DNA of 64,000 nt from [Phialemoniopsis] sp. UDSM-2020. Its lineage: Eukaryota; Ascomycota; Sordariomycetes; Thyridiales; Thyridiaceae. The stretch's first letter is position 1, and the number at the start of each line of letters is the position of its first letter. The DNA is taken from NCBI GenBank assembly GCA_018873225.1, contig JAEILZ010000006.1:248001-312000 (forward strand), given 5' to 3'. This document shows positions 1-9,539 of this stretch, in pieces. Under the pieces are notes generated by a model that was not told the DNA's origin, did not search any database, and saw only the letters and a list, made by a program, of their open reading frames with translations. The position numbers and the translations under genes are program-made.

Positions 1-368
1 TACTCTACCTTGTGATCTTGCTCTGGAGGGGCGTAGAGGGTGGTGATGCCAAGGAATTCGTCGTCTACCATCAGTTTCCTCGGATATTTGGGGACTTCCT
101 CATCAAAGCTCATAGGCAAGGGCACCTTCCAGGCATCTCCTTTCGAAGTATTTCGTAGTCCAAGTGGGACTGAGCCAAAAGAAACTGTAGCAGTCTGTGT
201 CTTTCCATCCACCTCATTTGCCAAAGAGTGGACGAATAGTTCCTCACAGCCGTCCTGGGTGGTCATGAAGACAGTCAGCCTAGTACGATCCCAGTCTTGG
301 GGAACTCCACGTATGCGGTATGTCCACTCTCCTCCTTTCTTTAGCCGCTTCGCACTAGGACACTCCAT
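1..368 (-). CDS. 5' end of a SERAC1/NB-ARC-like fungal protein (partial, cut by window edge)
   Basis: The minus strand is open from an ATG at 368 to the window edge, giving 122 residues. The protein starts MECPSAKRLKKGGEWTYRIR and runs to LGITTLYAPPEQDHKVE at the edge. In fungi the pattern of a short beta-rich leader followed by 'G-I/L-T-T-L-Y-A-P-P-x-x-D-H-K-V-D' precedes an alpha/beta-hydrolase (DUF676/SERAC1-like) domain, often followed by NB-ARC or NACHT and repeats in large STAND-type proteins. That family match is from memory of the motif; the diagnostic domain lies outside the window. No intron is needed in the visible part. It is transcribed away from the 1005-3658 gene and off the left edge. 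Confidence 0.6.
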   Translation of the reverse strand, partial: MECPSAKRLKKGGEWTYRIRGVPQDWDRTRLTVFMTTQDGCEELFVHSLANEVDGKTQTATVSFGSVPLGLRNTSKGDAWKVPLPMSFDEEVPKYPRKLMVDDEFLGITTLYAPPEQDHKVE

Positions 369-1004
369 AGTCGATTGATGATAGGTGACAGCATGACAGC
401 CAGCACAGCCTTGAGCAGGTTGGTGGTTCTGTTGCTGGTTTGGGATATGTTTACAAAAGAAAAAGAAAAAAAGAGGGTTGGACTTTTGTGCATGTGCGAC
501 ATCATGCCATGATTGATTTGCATGTCGAAGCCTATAGGTGCAATTGCCGCTAGTTTCCAGCCCAATCAGAGTGTTGTAAGAACGTCTGATCACACGGTGA
601 AGCCTAATGATGTCTTCCTCGGTCTCTGAATGGTCGCCTCATTCCATCCCGCCCTGCACACTTCCTGCACAATGCTGCCAGCACATCAGCAATAGCAGGG
701 GTAATAGGCGAAAATAATCCACTGCTGCAAGGCAGCTTTCTGTGGCGTAATAAGTCTACATCTGACTAGCCAGGTTGGTACGTTGGGTGGACATGTCTAC
801 ATCATTGTTTTCAAGGATCTTATTCACCACCCACACCAAGCAGTTCATCATTTGGCGCTTAAGCAGCCAGATTTTCCTCCCGTCAATTTTTCTCGGTGAT
901 CCGTTTTGGCAATGTAGGGCAAGAAGCGTTCTGATGCAAATGGACAAGAAATCGGGGGAAAGTATCCTGTCCCACATCCATCACCCCGAGCCTCGTGCCC
1001 TCCC
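369..1004. other. Intergenic: promoter of the partial gene and 3' flank of the regulator gene
   Basis: No convincing reading frame. It contains the upstream region of the minus-strand gene starting at 368, with an A-rich stretch near 455-475, and the downstream region of the minus-strand regulator ending at 1005. Confidence 0.5.
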
Positions 1005-3658
1005 TCAGGGAACAGCCAACCCAACCCTAACACCAGCCTTGACCCTCAGCACCTCCCACGCCTCCCCAACAGCCTCCCACCCACCGCTTCCCTGTACCCC
1101 ATCCGGCCCCAGCGCCGCAGCAAACGTGCCCATCCACCCAGCAGCACACGCATCGCACCCACAAAGCGGCGTCCCCTCCACGTTGACAGGCCCGCCGGCA
1201 CTCACCCACCCAGCCGCCTGCGGACTGCTGTCGGCCGCATAGCACCGCGCGAGGTCCAGCCCGGCGATGCTCTCGACGCACGTGCACGCCTGCCCGCCCG
1301 ACACCAAGAAAGTCCAGACCGCCGCCGCCGCCGCCGCGAGGGCCAGATGCGCGAGCGGGTCGACGGTGCCGGCGCATTGTGCGGACAGCTCGCGGTAGGC
1401 CCGCAGCACCTGCAGCGCGTGCAGCACGGCGCTCCGGCCGTCGGGAGAGTTGGCCCACTGCCACACCTGCGCCTCGCGCCTCCTATCATGCGCCGATTGG
1501 GCTTCTGTGACGAGCACCTGGCGCAGCATCTCGACGTCGGCGTACGCGTGCAGCGCGACGAGGTGGTATAGCGTCTCTGCGCGCAGGATGTACCTCTTGA
1601 TGCGGGTTAGTATTCCCTGTCTGTCTTGAGGTTTATCTTCTTCCTCCTTGCCCGCGTACGCGCGCATGTACGCTTCCAGCTGCTCGGCGTCCTCATCGGT
1701 GAAAGCAGCCCGCCGCGCGGAGTCAAGCTGCACCCGCCAGAACCCGAGTTGCCCCTCGAGCAGCCGCTGGTGCTCGACGTCGCAGGCCGAGGGGTCGGCG
1801 CGGGCCCGCCGGCGGCGCCACTGCGCGTGCTGCCAGGTCCCGTGGACGACGCCAAGCAGGCCGACCTCGACGTCCTCGAGCAAGACGGGGCTGCTAGCGC
1901 CGGGCATGAAGGACGGTGTGGGCGCGGGCGCCGCGCCGCCGCCGGAAAAGGTGAGCAGGTCGCACATGCGGCGGGTTGCGCGCTCGTGCGGCTCGACGCG
2001 GAAGCGCTTCGGGAAGACGTCGAGGCCGTAGGCGTTCCACATGGCGAAGGTGGAGATGAGGGGCAGGTCGAGTTCCTCTCTGTGGATAAGGGGCGGGAGG
2101 CCTGTCAACAGGGTGAGGTGGGCGTCGATTTTGAAGGTTGATACGACGATTCTGTTCGGGGGTGGATGTCAGTGATGTGATCAAGGTGTGGTTGGGGATA
2201 CAGGGGACGAACCTGCGCCAGCGCTGGAGGCCGGAGTGAACCCAGGGGGTGAATGTCCCTGGGTAGTGTGTGTTTTGCTGACGTTCGATGGATTCTGCGC
2301 TGAAGAGGCCGTTGTCTCTGAAGACGGTGATCAGGAGGCTGTGCAGGAGGCGAGCCTTGGAGATGAGCTCTGATTTCTGTGGTTGTGTCTGTGTCAGTAC
2401 TCATCTTCGATCATCCCACTGCCTGCAAGACGCTAGATTGTCGTATTTTCTAGCTCTTTGCTGCCTAATCTCCGGGACGTGGACTTACTCCTGTTTCGAA
2501 AGCGAAAATGACATTAAGCAACGCTGCCTTCCACGTATCTGATGGCCAGGGCTTGCCATTCAATGAGGCCGACATCGAAGCCATCTGTCAAATCGTTAGC
2601 CACCATATTGCACAGGACCACGAGATTAGGTCACACTTACAATCTCCCGAAGCATATGCTCCATCAACACCCGGTGCAGCTCGAAAGCTAAGTTCCTCGT
2701 TCCTACATCACCCTCGAACCACGCGCCCACCGCCAGCGAAGAAGCAGCCACCGCCAGCGGCTCATTACTGGGATCATACGTCGGGGCGTGCAAGACCGGC
2801 CACCGCTCGTGGAACGAGTCAAAGTAGGACTCGAGGCACGAGTACGCCCAGCTAGTCTCGTCGAGCTGTTCCTGATAGACAATCTTTGCTGTGCCTAGGC
2901 TTCCCAGCGACGACACAGCTTCGATGAGTGACCGCAAGCCAGTCTGTATAGCACTGTTTCGCTCTGGACTCTGCGGACTAAGGCTCGACCTGATCTCCGG
3001 GGCAGCGGCCAGCACGCCCGAGGAAGGCACCGTCTGCACTACCGTCGGCAGCGGGAATAACGTACCCATGTCCAAGACGTGCGACATCTCGAACGGCGCT
3101 GACTGGCGGTGTCGCAGAGGCGGCGCATCCGGGAGCATGTCCCCCTCGCTGCCGTCGAGCGGCTGCTGATCATCCTGGGCTTCGACCGTCGGCGATGCTG
3201 ACTTGTCGGGTATGCCTCCGCGGCTGTATGTGCAGGGGATGCCCCTCTTGGAGCAGAGCTTGCACGTCGTTCCGCCATCACACTTGGTCTTGTTGGCGTG
3301 GCATGCGTCGCAGGCGCGGCTCCTACGAGGGTCCGGCACGGTGGCAGCCTCGTGGAGGCCGACGTGCCGGCGGAGGAGGTCACTGTGGGACGGTCAGCAC
3401 GCATGTCAGTGTTGAGAGAACCCCGTCTTCCAGCCAAGCCCACCGGGGAAGCACGGGATGTGGTTCGACAGTGGGATAGCCCCAAGTATTATGTATGTGG
3501 GATAGCGATACTTACTTGCGGGTAAAGGACCGCTGGCACACGTCGCACACATAGGCCCGCTCGCCGTGGGTGGCCTGGTGGCGCCGGAGGTGTTCCTTGC
3601 GGAGGAAGCTCTTGCCGCAGAAGCAGGTATGGCGTTCTGGAGTCGTTGAATTGCTCAT
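1005..3658 (-). CDS. Transcription factor with tandem C2H2 fingers plus Zn2Cys6 and fungal_trans domains
   Basis: Model of five exons: 3516-3658, 2641-3382, 2489-2584, 2213-2376, 1005-2151, with all phases agreeing; 763 residues. Residues 12-31 form finger 1 (C12-x-C14...H27...H31, a one-residue C-x-C spacing instead of the usual two). Residues 38-58 form finger 2 (C38, C41, H54, H58), joined across intron 1. Residues 72-98 form a Zn2Cys6 cluster (C72-x2-C75-x6-C82-x5-C88-x2-C91-x6-C98). The remainder matches the fungal_trans (PF04082) middle-homology layout, including [18 protein letters not shown] and later [16 protein letters not shown]. Family knowledge: such C2H2-Zn2Cys6 proteins are nuclear DNA-binding regulators. 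The gene is divergent to the NmrA-like gene, and the space between them plus intron 1 carries nine GTGGGA hexamers, which suggests autoregulation and control of the neighbour (inference). Intron 4 has an unusual GTTCGT donor. Confidence 0.85.
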
Positions 3659-4098
3659 TGCGTTTGTTCTTTGCCAAGGCGTATGGGGTCAGTCCCGGTT
3701 ACAAGAGCGTAGTACGCCGAGTGGGAGATGCCGAAGGGACCGGGCGAGATAAGTATTCTACCCCGCCATTCTTAGAGAAAAGACTGGATCCACGGAGGAA
3801 AGAATGGGAGCAAGCTCGCAGTGGTCAAATACAATGTGGATGCTTCTCGTCCTCGTCATCAGCCCGGTCGAGGCGCTTCCGGCAGGCTTCAAGATGCAGG
3901 AACCGGCCGGGAAGTGGGAGGCCCAGCAAGGGTGGATCAAAGTGGGAGAACAAAGACTAGGTAAAGAAGTGGGATAAAAGCCGACTGGGATGAATGATCG
4001 GCGCCAAAAAGCCTTGGATTTATCATCAGTCATCCATCCCACTCGGTGAATATGGCGTCTCCACAACGCCATCAAGCTCCACATTTCCCTTATCCCAC
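3385..4098. promoter_or_regulatory. Array of nine GTGGGA motifs, three in the extended form CCGAGTGGGA
   Basis: GTGGGA occurs on the plus strand at 3385, 3471, 3497, 3721, 3914, 3942 and 3969, and as TCCCAC at 4037-4042 and 4093-4098. The copies at 3721, 4037 and 4093 extend to CCGAGTGGGA. About 0.35 copies would be expected by chance in 714 bp at equal base frequencies. The array covers intron 1 and the upstream region of the regulator and the promoter of the divergent NmrA-like gene. It is a plausible target of the regulator's own fingers. Confidence 0.55.
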
Positions 4099-4478
4099 TC
4101 GGTGGCGTCGACACGCGCCGACTTCACTTGTAAGCCCGGCCGCCAAGCTAGTCATGTACTTTACGCGCGGGCTTACCTTATCCTTGGGAACACGGAATGT
4201 CGGGGTTAGATGGCTTCATAATGCGCAACAACGTGAGGCCGATTGTGTCATGTCTCCGGCCCCGAGACGACGGGGCCATGGCTGGATATATAATGGTATT
4301 GTCTTCTCGACTGGATGGAAGATGAAGAAGCAGAACCAAGACACACAAGATCTCCAGATCATAACTAACACCTCCTTCAACGACTAGATCTACTCCTACT
4401 ACACCTCACATATACCTATTCCATCCTAAACATATCACAGTATCTACAAGTCCTAGATCAATACACGGTAACTACACC
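3659..4478. promoter_or_regulatory. Divergent promoter region, regulator / NmrA-like gene
   Basis: No coding frame is supported. It holds most of the GTGGGA array and a TATATAA box at 4287-4293, about 190 bp upstream of the NmrA-like start codon. An A/C-rich leader follows from about 4320 to 4478. Confidence 0.6.
4287..4293 (+). promoter_or_regulatory. TATA box upstream of the NmrA-like gene
   Basis: TATATAA at 4287-4293, about 190 bp before the start codon at 4479. A transcript would have a leader of roughly 150 nt. Confidence 0.45.
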
Positions 4479-5384
4479 ATGTCAGCCATCAAGAACGTCG
4501 TCATCGCTGGTGCCGCCGGCTCCCTCGGCTCCGTCGTCCTCGAGCGCCTCATCGCCTCCAACAAGTTCAACGTCACAGTCCTCCGCCGCAACGGCTCCTC
4601 CTCCACATACGCCTCCAACATCAAGGTCGTCGACGTCGACTTTTCCTCCCAGGACTCCCTGCAGGCCGCACTGAGGGGCCAGGACGCCGTCGTCTCCACC
4701 TTTGGCCACGCCGGCCTCGGCGTGCAGCCCGCGCTCATCGACGCCGCCGCCGCCGCGGGCGTCAAGCGCTTCATCCCCTCGGACTTCGGCTCCAACCTCG
4801 AGAACCCCAAGACGCGCGCCCTGCCCATCTACGCCGACAAGGTCAAGACGCAGGAGCACCTCAAGGAGAAGGTCAGCGCCTCGGCGGGCAGCTTCTCGTA
4901 CACGATCGTCCAGAACGGCGCGTTCCTCGACTGGGGCCTGTCGCACCAGTTCACGCTCAAGTGGGACGAGTACAAGCCGGCCATCTACGACGGCGGCGAC
5001 AACTTCTTCTCCTCGACGACGCTGGCGTCGACGGGCGACGCTGTGGTCGGCGTCCTGAGCCACCCGGACGAGACTAAGAACCGCGCCGTGTACGTCGAGG
5101 ACATCAAGATCACGCAGAACCAGCTGCTCGAGATCGCGAAGAAGGTCGCGCCCAACAAGCCGTGGCAGCCCGAGCAGGTCAAGGTCACGGACGTGCTGGC
5201 GCGGTCCAACGAGAGGCTGGCCAAGGGTCTGCTGGACGCCGAGACATTTATCCCCTACCTGTTTGCGGCCGTGTTTGAGCCCAGCTACGGCGGCAACTTT
5301 GAAAAGGTCGACAACGAGCTGTTTGGCATCAAGGGCAAGACGCTGGCTGATGTCGAGGAGATTGCCCGGAAGATCATCAAGTAG
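4479..5384 (+). CDS. NmrA-like / isoflavone reductase-like NAD(P)-binding protein
   Basis: Single exon, 301 residues. The N-terminal glycine motif GAAGSLG (residues about 11-17) follows a beta-strand VVIAG, as in atypical SDRs of the NmrA/PCBER family (PF05368). Other family features are VKRFIPSDFGSN (about residues 102-113), TIVQNGAFLDWGL and a C-terminal half with no classical YxxxK. The length is typical (290-320). These proteins either reduce small aromatic or quinone substrates with NADPH or act as redox sensors; the substrate is unknown here. The CACC-ATG context and a TATATAA box about 190 bp upstream support this start. The third codon position is strongly C/G-biased, so the gene may be well expressed. 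It is divergent from the C2H2/Zn2Cys6 regulator and shares the GTGGGA motif array with it. Confidence 0.88.
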   Translation: MSAIKNVVIAGAAGSLGSVVLERLIASNKFNVTVLRRNGSSSTYASNIKVVDVDFSSQDSLQAALRGQDAVVSTFGHAGLGVQPALIDAAAAAGVKRFIPSDFGSNLENPKTRALPIYADKVKTQEHLKEKVSASAGSFSYTIVQNGAFLDWGLSHQFTLKWDEYKPAIYDGGDNFFSSTTLASTGDAVVGVLSHPDETKNRAVYVEDIKITQNQLLEIAKKVAPNKPWQPEQVKVTDVLARSNERLAKGLLDAETFIPYLFAAVFEPSYGGNFEKVDNELFGIKGKTLADVEEIARKIIK

Positions 5385-6588
5385 ATTATATAAATTTGCA
5401 TTTAAATTAGATCAGACAACATACAAAGCTTTTGTGACTCAATAAAGAAGTTGGCCAAACCATTCACTATATTTCCAATAATGTTCTTTCCACAATTCTT
5501 TCTTGTTGTAGTGGGTTATTGCCTTTGGAAATCAAGTGTCAATTCTTGTCTCGTGAATGCGAGTGGGTGGCAATGCAGGCACAAGGCTAGTTACGTTGGC
5601 TCAAGGTGGGAAATTGAGTCATTGCTGCACAACCGGAAACTCACAGCAACGTGCCTCTCTTTCCAGATTATTTACTGTGGGGCAACAAGCAACATGAAGC
5701 GAGTTTCCTTTCCTTCAAGGCAGCTGCCCCCTCATTTACATCCAACTTAGCGCCCCAACACAAGGCTGAGCACAGGGCATGCCCCTATTCACAGGCTCGC
5801 TTCAGGGGCAGGGCTGGCCCTATCCCCTCCCACAACAACTGTCACTGCCTGCTAGTCTTCTTCCAGCCCACTGGCACCCAAGGATGATGCTGTCTAGTGA
5901 GTGAAACAGCCAACAAGGGAACCAAGTCGCAGTGACGCACGTGACACCCCTTAGCCACTTCACTCGGTGTAAGTCTGCTCGCACAACGCGCTCATCCACT
6001 CGTCACCTTGCCGTGACACTTTTCCTGGAAAACAACAACTTTTTCTAGGGGCAGTCGTTCTTTTCCCAGAATCTCTCCCTCGCCACCCTTCTCTTCTCTC
6101 ACAGACTTCGTTCCGATCATCACCAAACTTTGGCAGGCCGTTTCTGTCATCCCCAGATCTCGAGTCAGCGACACCCGAGGCTCCTCTTCATCCTCTTCAT
6201 CGTTCTCGTGATCCATCGCGGGATTTCTGTTCATCATCGCAGACTGCTTTCATCACCAACCAGCTACGTGGTGGCTCCTCTTCGTAAGCTACTCTGGATC
6301 GCGAGGAGGCTTCCACAGCCTTCCTCCCATCTACATCGTTTCAAAATCGCTGATCATCAAAGAAGGGTTTCATTTCATCTCGCCTGACGCTCTCTCCTGA
6401 TCTTCTGCCGAGTATTCGAGTCTCAGGCTTCCTCTCACGGCTTCAGTTTTCATCGTGAGATCCCTGCTGGACTGAGGGAGGCTGGCAAAGCCTCCCTCTT
6501 TCTTCTTTCCATCTTGACTCAGGCATCACTAATCATCAAGCAGACTTCTCCTTCATCTTCAACGTCCGCTTGAAGAACTTCCATCTTC
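5385..6588. other. Intergenic: NmrA 3' flank and long CT-rich leader of the next gene
   Basis: AATAAA at 5441-5446 is a likely poly(A) signal for the NmrA-like gene. From about 5990 to 6588 the plus strand is pyrimidine-rich with repeated CATC/TCATC units, typical of a long fungal 5' leader. It contains short upstream reading frames, which could damp translation of the 691-residue protein. No other gene is supported. Confidence 0.5.
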
Positions 6589-8664
6589 ATGATGGCTAGG
6601 TCTCGTGGTCAGGCGTCCGATGGCGGCGGCCAGGTTGATAAGACCCCTAGCGCTTCTTCCTCCAAGCCTTCTGCTGCCAACGCTGGAGACTTGGAGAACC
6701 CCGTCAACCCGTACGATGGCAGCAACGACGCTGCTAAGCAGCAGTCAGTTGCATCTCCTCCATCCCCCTCCAAGATCCCGAGACCCCGGGCTCTTACCGC
6801 GAATGCTACGCATTCCCAATACCAGAATTTCAGCTTCCCCGGCAGGACCAACAGCCGTCACCGTGCCACAACGGAGCAGCAGCAGGCTGCCCTCCTGAGC
6901 CCGAGCCTCGTTCCCATCCTGAGCTCCTCCAGGGAGGCTCTTCACGGAGCCCAGAGCGTACCGACCCCCCAGCGAGTCACTTTCGACGAGGAGCCTCGTG
7001 TCCAGACTCCTGTCCCGCTGCTAGATGCTCTAATGGACTCCTCCCTTGAGCAAGTAGATGCTCCGAGGCAGTCCACGAACCCTTTTGACTCCAGCACTGG
7101 TAGCGAGAGGAGCCTCCCGACGTCTATTCACATCCGTTCCAAAGAACGCGACGAGTTGGAGGAGAGGGCAAACCGCCCTCGTCGTGGTCGGCCTCCGACT
7201 CCTATGCCCACCTCGCTCGGAAGCGTTGACACCTCGACCGAGCTGACAACTGCTGCTCCGGAGGTAGTCAGGTCAGTGAGCGGTCGACACCCAAGCCGCC
7301 CTGACACACCGATTCCGGGCCCTTCATCGCCTGTCGCTCGGTCGCCCGGAGCTTACTCGCCGCCCGCTGGCTTACCTGTCGTTCGGGATTTCGGCCGAAA
7401 GGATCTCAAGGCCATGCTTCTCGGAGACGACGATGGTGTCACTCTCCCACCCCGAGCCATGGTCAGAGATTACAATCCTCGGGGTGGCCTCGAGGTCAGC
7501 CTTAGCCAGAGCACTTCGTTCCGCAAGTATGGCCGAGACTGCGTCACTCCAGATCAGGATGAGAGTCAGCTTTCTATTGGCGAGGTTCTTCGCCGGTGCC
7601 CATCGCCGCCTCCGTCCGCGCAGACTCTTTCCGTCCGTGGTGGTCCTCGACTGAACCATCTTGACACTGCCCCCGTCGACAATGAGGGCCCTCTAGGTGT
7701 GCACCCCCTAACTCTTGTCCGCCCATCTATCGTTGCCGCCCGCCGAGCTCGCCGAATTCTCTGGACTCTGTCCATCTGTGCTGGCCTAGGAGTCATCTCC
7801 TTCGCATGCTCTCTTGCGGTCATCATCGCGGAAGCAGACGTTTCGGGCGACTTTCACTACGGCCTAATCATCTGGGCTTCTTTGAGCTTCGTCTGGTGCC
7901 TAGCCTCAATCATCTGGCTGCTCACTCGCCTCGACTGCTGCCGCCCTCGAGCCCGTCAGCCTCCTCATCGCCAGACTGATGATCCCGAGCAGGGTACCGA
8001 CGCATGTGAATGGTATGAGCTCACCGAGAATGTCCGCGCCGGCTGCGTCGCCCGTCCTGTCGACAAGCAGCTCCCAGACACTACCAACGGCAACACTTCT
8101 GCTGCCGGCGAGGATCGCGCTCGCCAGGATGAAAACTGGAACCGGTTTGCCCAGGATGAGACCCGCGTCCGCGAGTACGTGGAGAACTTGGAGACGAAGC
8201 TCCGTCTGACTGAGGAGGAGTTGGAGCAGTACCGCGCCGCCGACGGTGTTCGCTCGTTCCCCACTAGCCTGGCCAACACTACCCCTACCAGCGCGGCCAA
8301 GAAGGACAAGGGCAAAGGCAAGCAGCGAGATCTCCGCCCCGCGGCTTCCCAGCGCGCGCTCCTCCGCCCCGGAGACGAGGACGACTACGACCACGACCCC
8401 GTGCCCGCGTCCGCCACCGAGGCGAGCATCGTAACGCAGCTCTGTGCGGGAGTTGGTGCCGAGCAGTACACTCCGCTTGCGAACCGTTCGTCTGGACAGG
8501 GCCGGCTTCTTACCCCTGACACCACCGGAATTACGACCATGGATATGGCGCGCGCCCGGGCTTCGGCCCAGAACGAGCCGGTCCGCATCGAGGTTATGCC
8601 GAATGGACACATTCGTATGTCCTCGTATGACATCTTTGGCGGCGGCGTCGAGAGCCTTCGCTAA
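6589..8664 (+). CDS. Two-TM membrane protein with long disordered arms, function unknown
   Basis: Single exon, 691 residues; two adjacent ATGs at 6589 and 6592. Residues 1-370 are low complexity, rich in Ser, Pro, Arg and Asp (for example SPSKIPRPRAL). Two hydrophobic helices follow at about residues 388-411 (ILWTLSICAGLGVISFACSL) and 422-444 (LIIWASLSFVWCLASIIWLL), preceded by an Arg-rich stretch that would favour a cytosolic N-terminus. About residues 515-545 look like a coiled coil (VENLETKLRLTEEELEQY). The rest is disordered. I do not recognise a named family. The architecture suggests a fungal-specific membrane or organelle-anchored scaffold. It lies convergent to the nucleolar RRM gene. 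Confidence 0.8.
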   Translation: MMARSRGQASDGGGQVDKTPSASSSKPSAANAGDLENPVNPYDGSNDAAKQQSVASPPSPSKIPRPRALTANATHSQYQNFSFPGRTNSRHRATTEQQQAALLSPSLVPILSSSREALHGAQSVPTPQRVTFDEEPRVQTPVPLLDALMDSSLEQVDAPRQSTNPFDSSTGSERSLPTSIHIRSKERDELEERANRPRRGRPPTPMPTSLGSVDTSTELTTAAPEVVRSVSGRHPSRPDTPIPGPSSPVARSPGAYSPPAGLPVVRDFGRKDLKAMLLGDDDGVTLPPRAMVRDYNPRGGLEVSLSQSTSFRKYGRDCVTPDQDESQLSIGEVLRRCPSPPPSAQTLSVRGGPRLNHLDTAPVDNEGPLGVHPLTLVRPSIVAARRARRILWTLSICAGLGVISFACSLAVIIAEADVSGDFHYGLIIWASLSFVWCLASIIWLLTRLDCCRPRARQPPHRQTDDPEQGTDACEWYELTENVRAGCVARPVDKQLPDTTNGNTSAAGEDRARQDENWNRFAQDETRVREYVENLETKLRLTEEELEQYRAADGVRSFPTSLANTTPTSAAKKDKGKGKQRDLRPAASQRALLRPGDEDDYDHDPVPASATEASIVTQLCAGVGAEQYTPLANRSSGQGRLLTPDTTGITTMDMARARASAQNEPVRIEVMPNGHIRMSSYDIFGGGVESLR

Positions 8665-9539
8665 GGGCAGGGTTGTACATCTTCCCGTGGCAGCCTGACC
8701 TGCAAAACTACCTGCCGATATTCTGCTCGTTGTGCTCGTCTCATCAGTTCCATCATCAACACGGGTTTTGTTTGTGCTCCTTCTTCGTCCTCTTGTGGCC
8801 TTGCGACAGGGCTACGAGGTTTACTCCAGTCGACGACTTGGAGACCTTGCAACTTGTTTCATTGAATGAATTTCACCAGGTTTTGTATCAGCCTGCATCC
8901 GACTGCGACAACCGTCTCTCCCAAGAGTAGACTACGATCTAAAGTCAATCTTCCTTTCAACAAACATATCTTACAGGATTTCGATTCATTCTTCCCCTCC
9001 CTTTGGTTCGGCCAAGTTACCTCTTTCTGGAAACAGGTTTCATATGGCTGATACTCAGGGACGGACAACTCTTGGTGATGATTGGGGTGTTTTTTGTGCT
9101 TTTCAATATGGGGCGTTATCAGGACCGCGACTAAAATGAGTCGCATCGTGCACACAGAGTGCACATCGGAATGATGGAAAAGGGCGTCTTCCTCCAAGGT
9201 CTCTAGGGACTCGGATTCGTTTCTCACAGCACAGCACAGCACAGAGATCAGCATGGCTATTGTTTTGTCTTTTACCCTCGAAAGGACTCAGTTCAGTGGC
9301 TATCGCTTCTTCTCTCGCAGCAGTGGTCAAGGGGACACAAGGCACTCGCAGGATGGAGGACATTGCAGGCAGGCAGGCACAAGGAAGGGACGAGATTCAA
9401 GTTCATTATGACAAGGGGGATATCATTTGTTCTCGAGAGAACTAAAGGATTATACAGCAGCTATGATTCATAATAAACCTGGTACCCCCAAAGACTCATC
9501 GTGACTTTGACATTGCTATGCTGACATGCAAATGTTGCT
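8665..9539. other. Intergenic between convergent genes
   Basis: 3' flanks of two convergent genes. CACAG is repeated four times at 9226-9245. No coding frame is convincing. Confidence 0.5.

Noticed and set aside
40..378. Plus-strand 112-codon frame
   Set aside because: Antisense to the SERAC1-like N-terminus, which has family-like sequence; the plus frame has none.
4482..5063. Minus-strand 193-codon frame opposite the NmrA-like gene
   Set aside because: Repetitive Gly/Arg/Asp/Val composition caused by the GC3-biased sense gene; no domain.
7906..8610. Minus-strand 234-codon frame opposite the two-TM protein
   Set aside because: Val/Gly/Leu-rich mirror frame; the sense frame is longer and runs through two clear TM helices.
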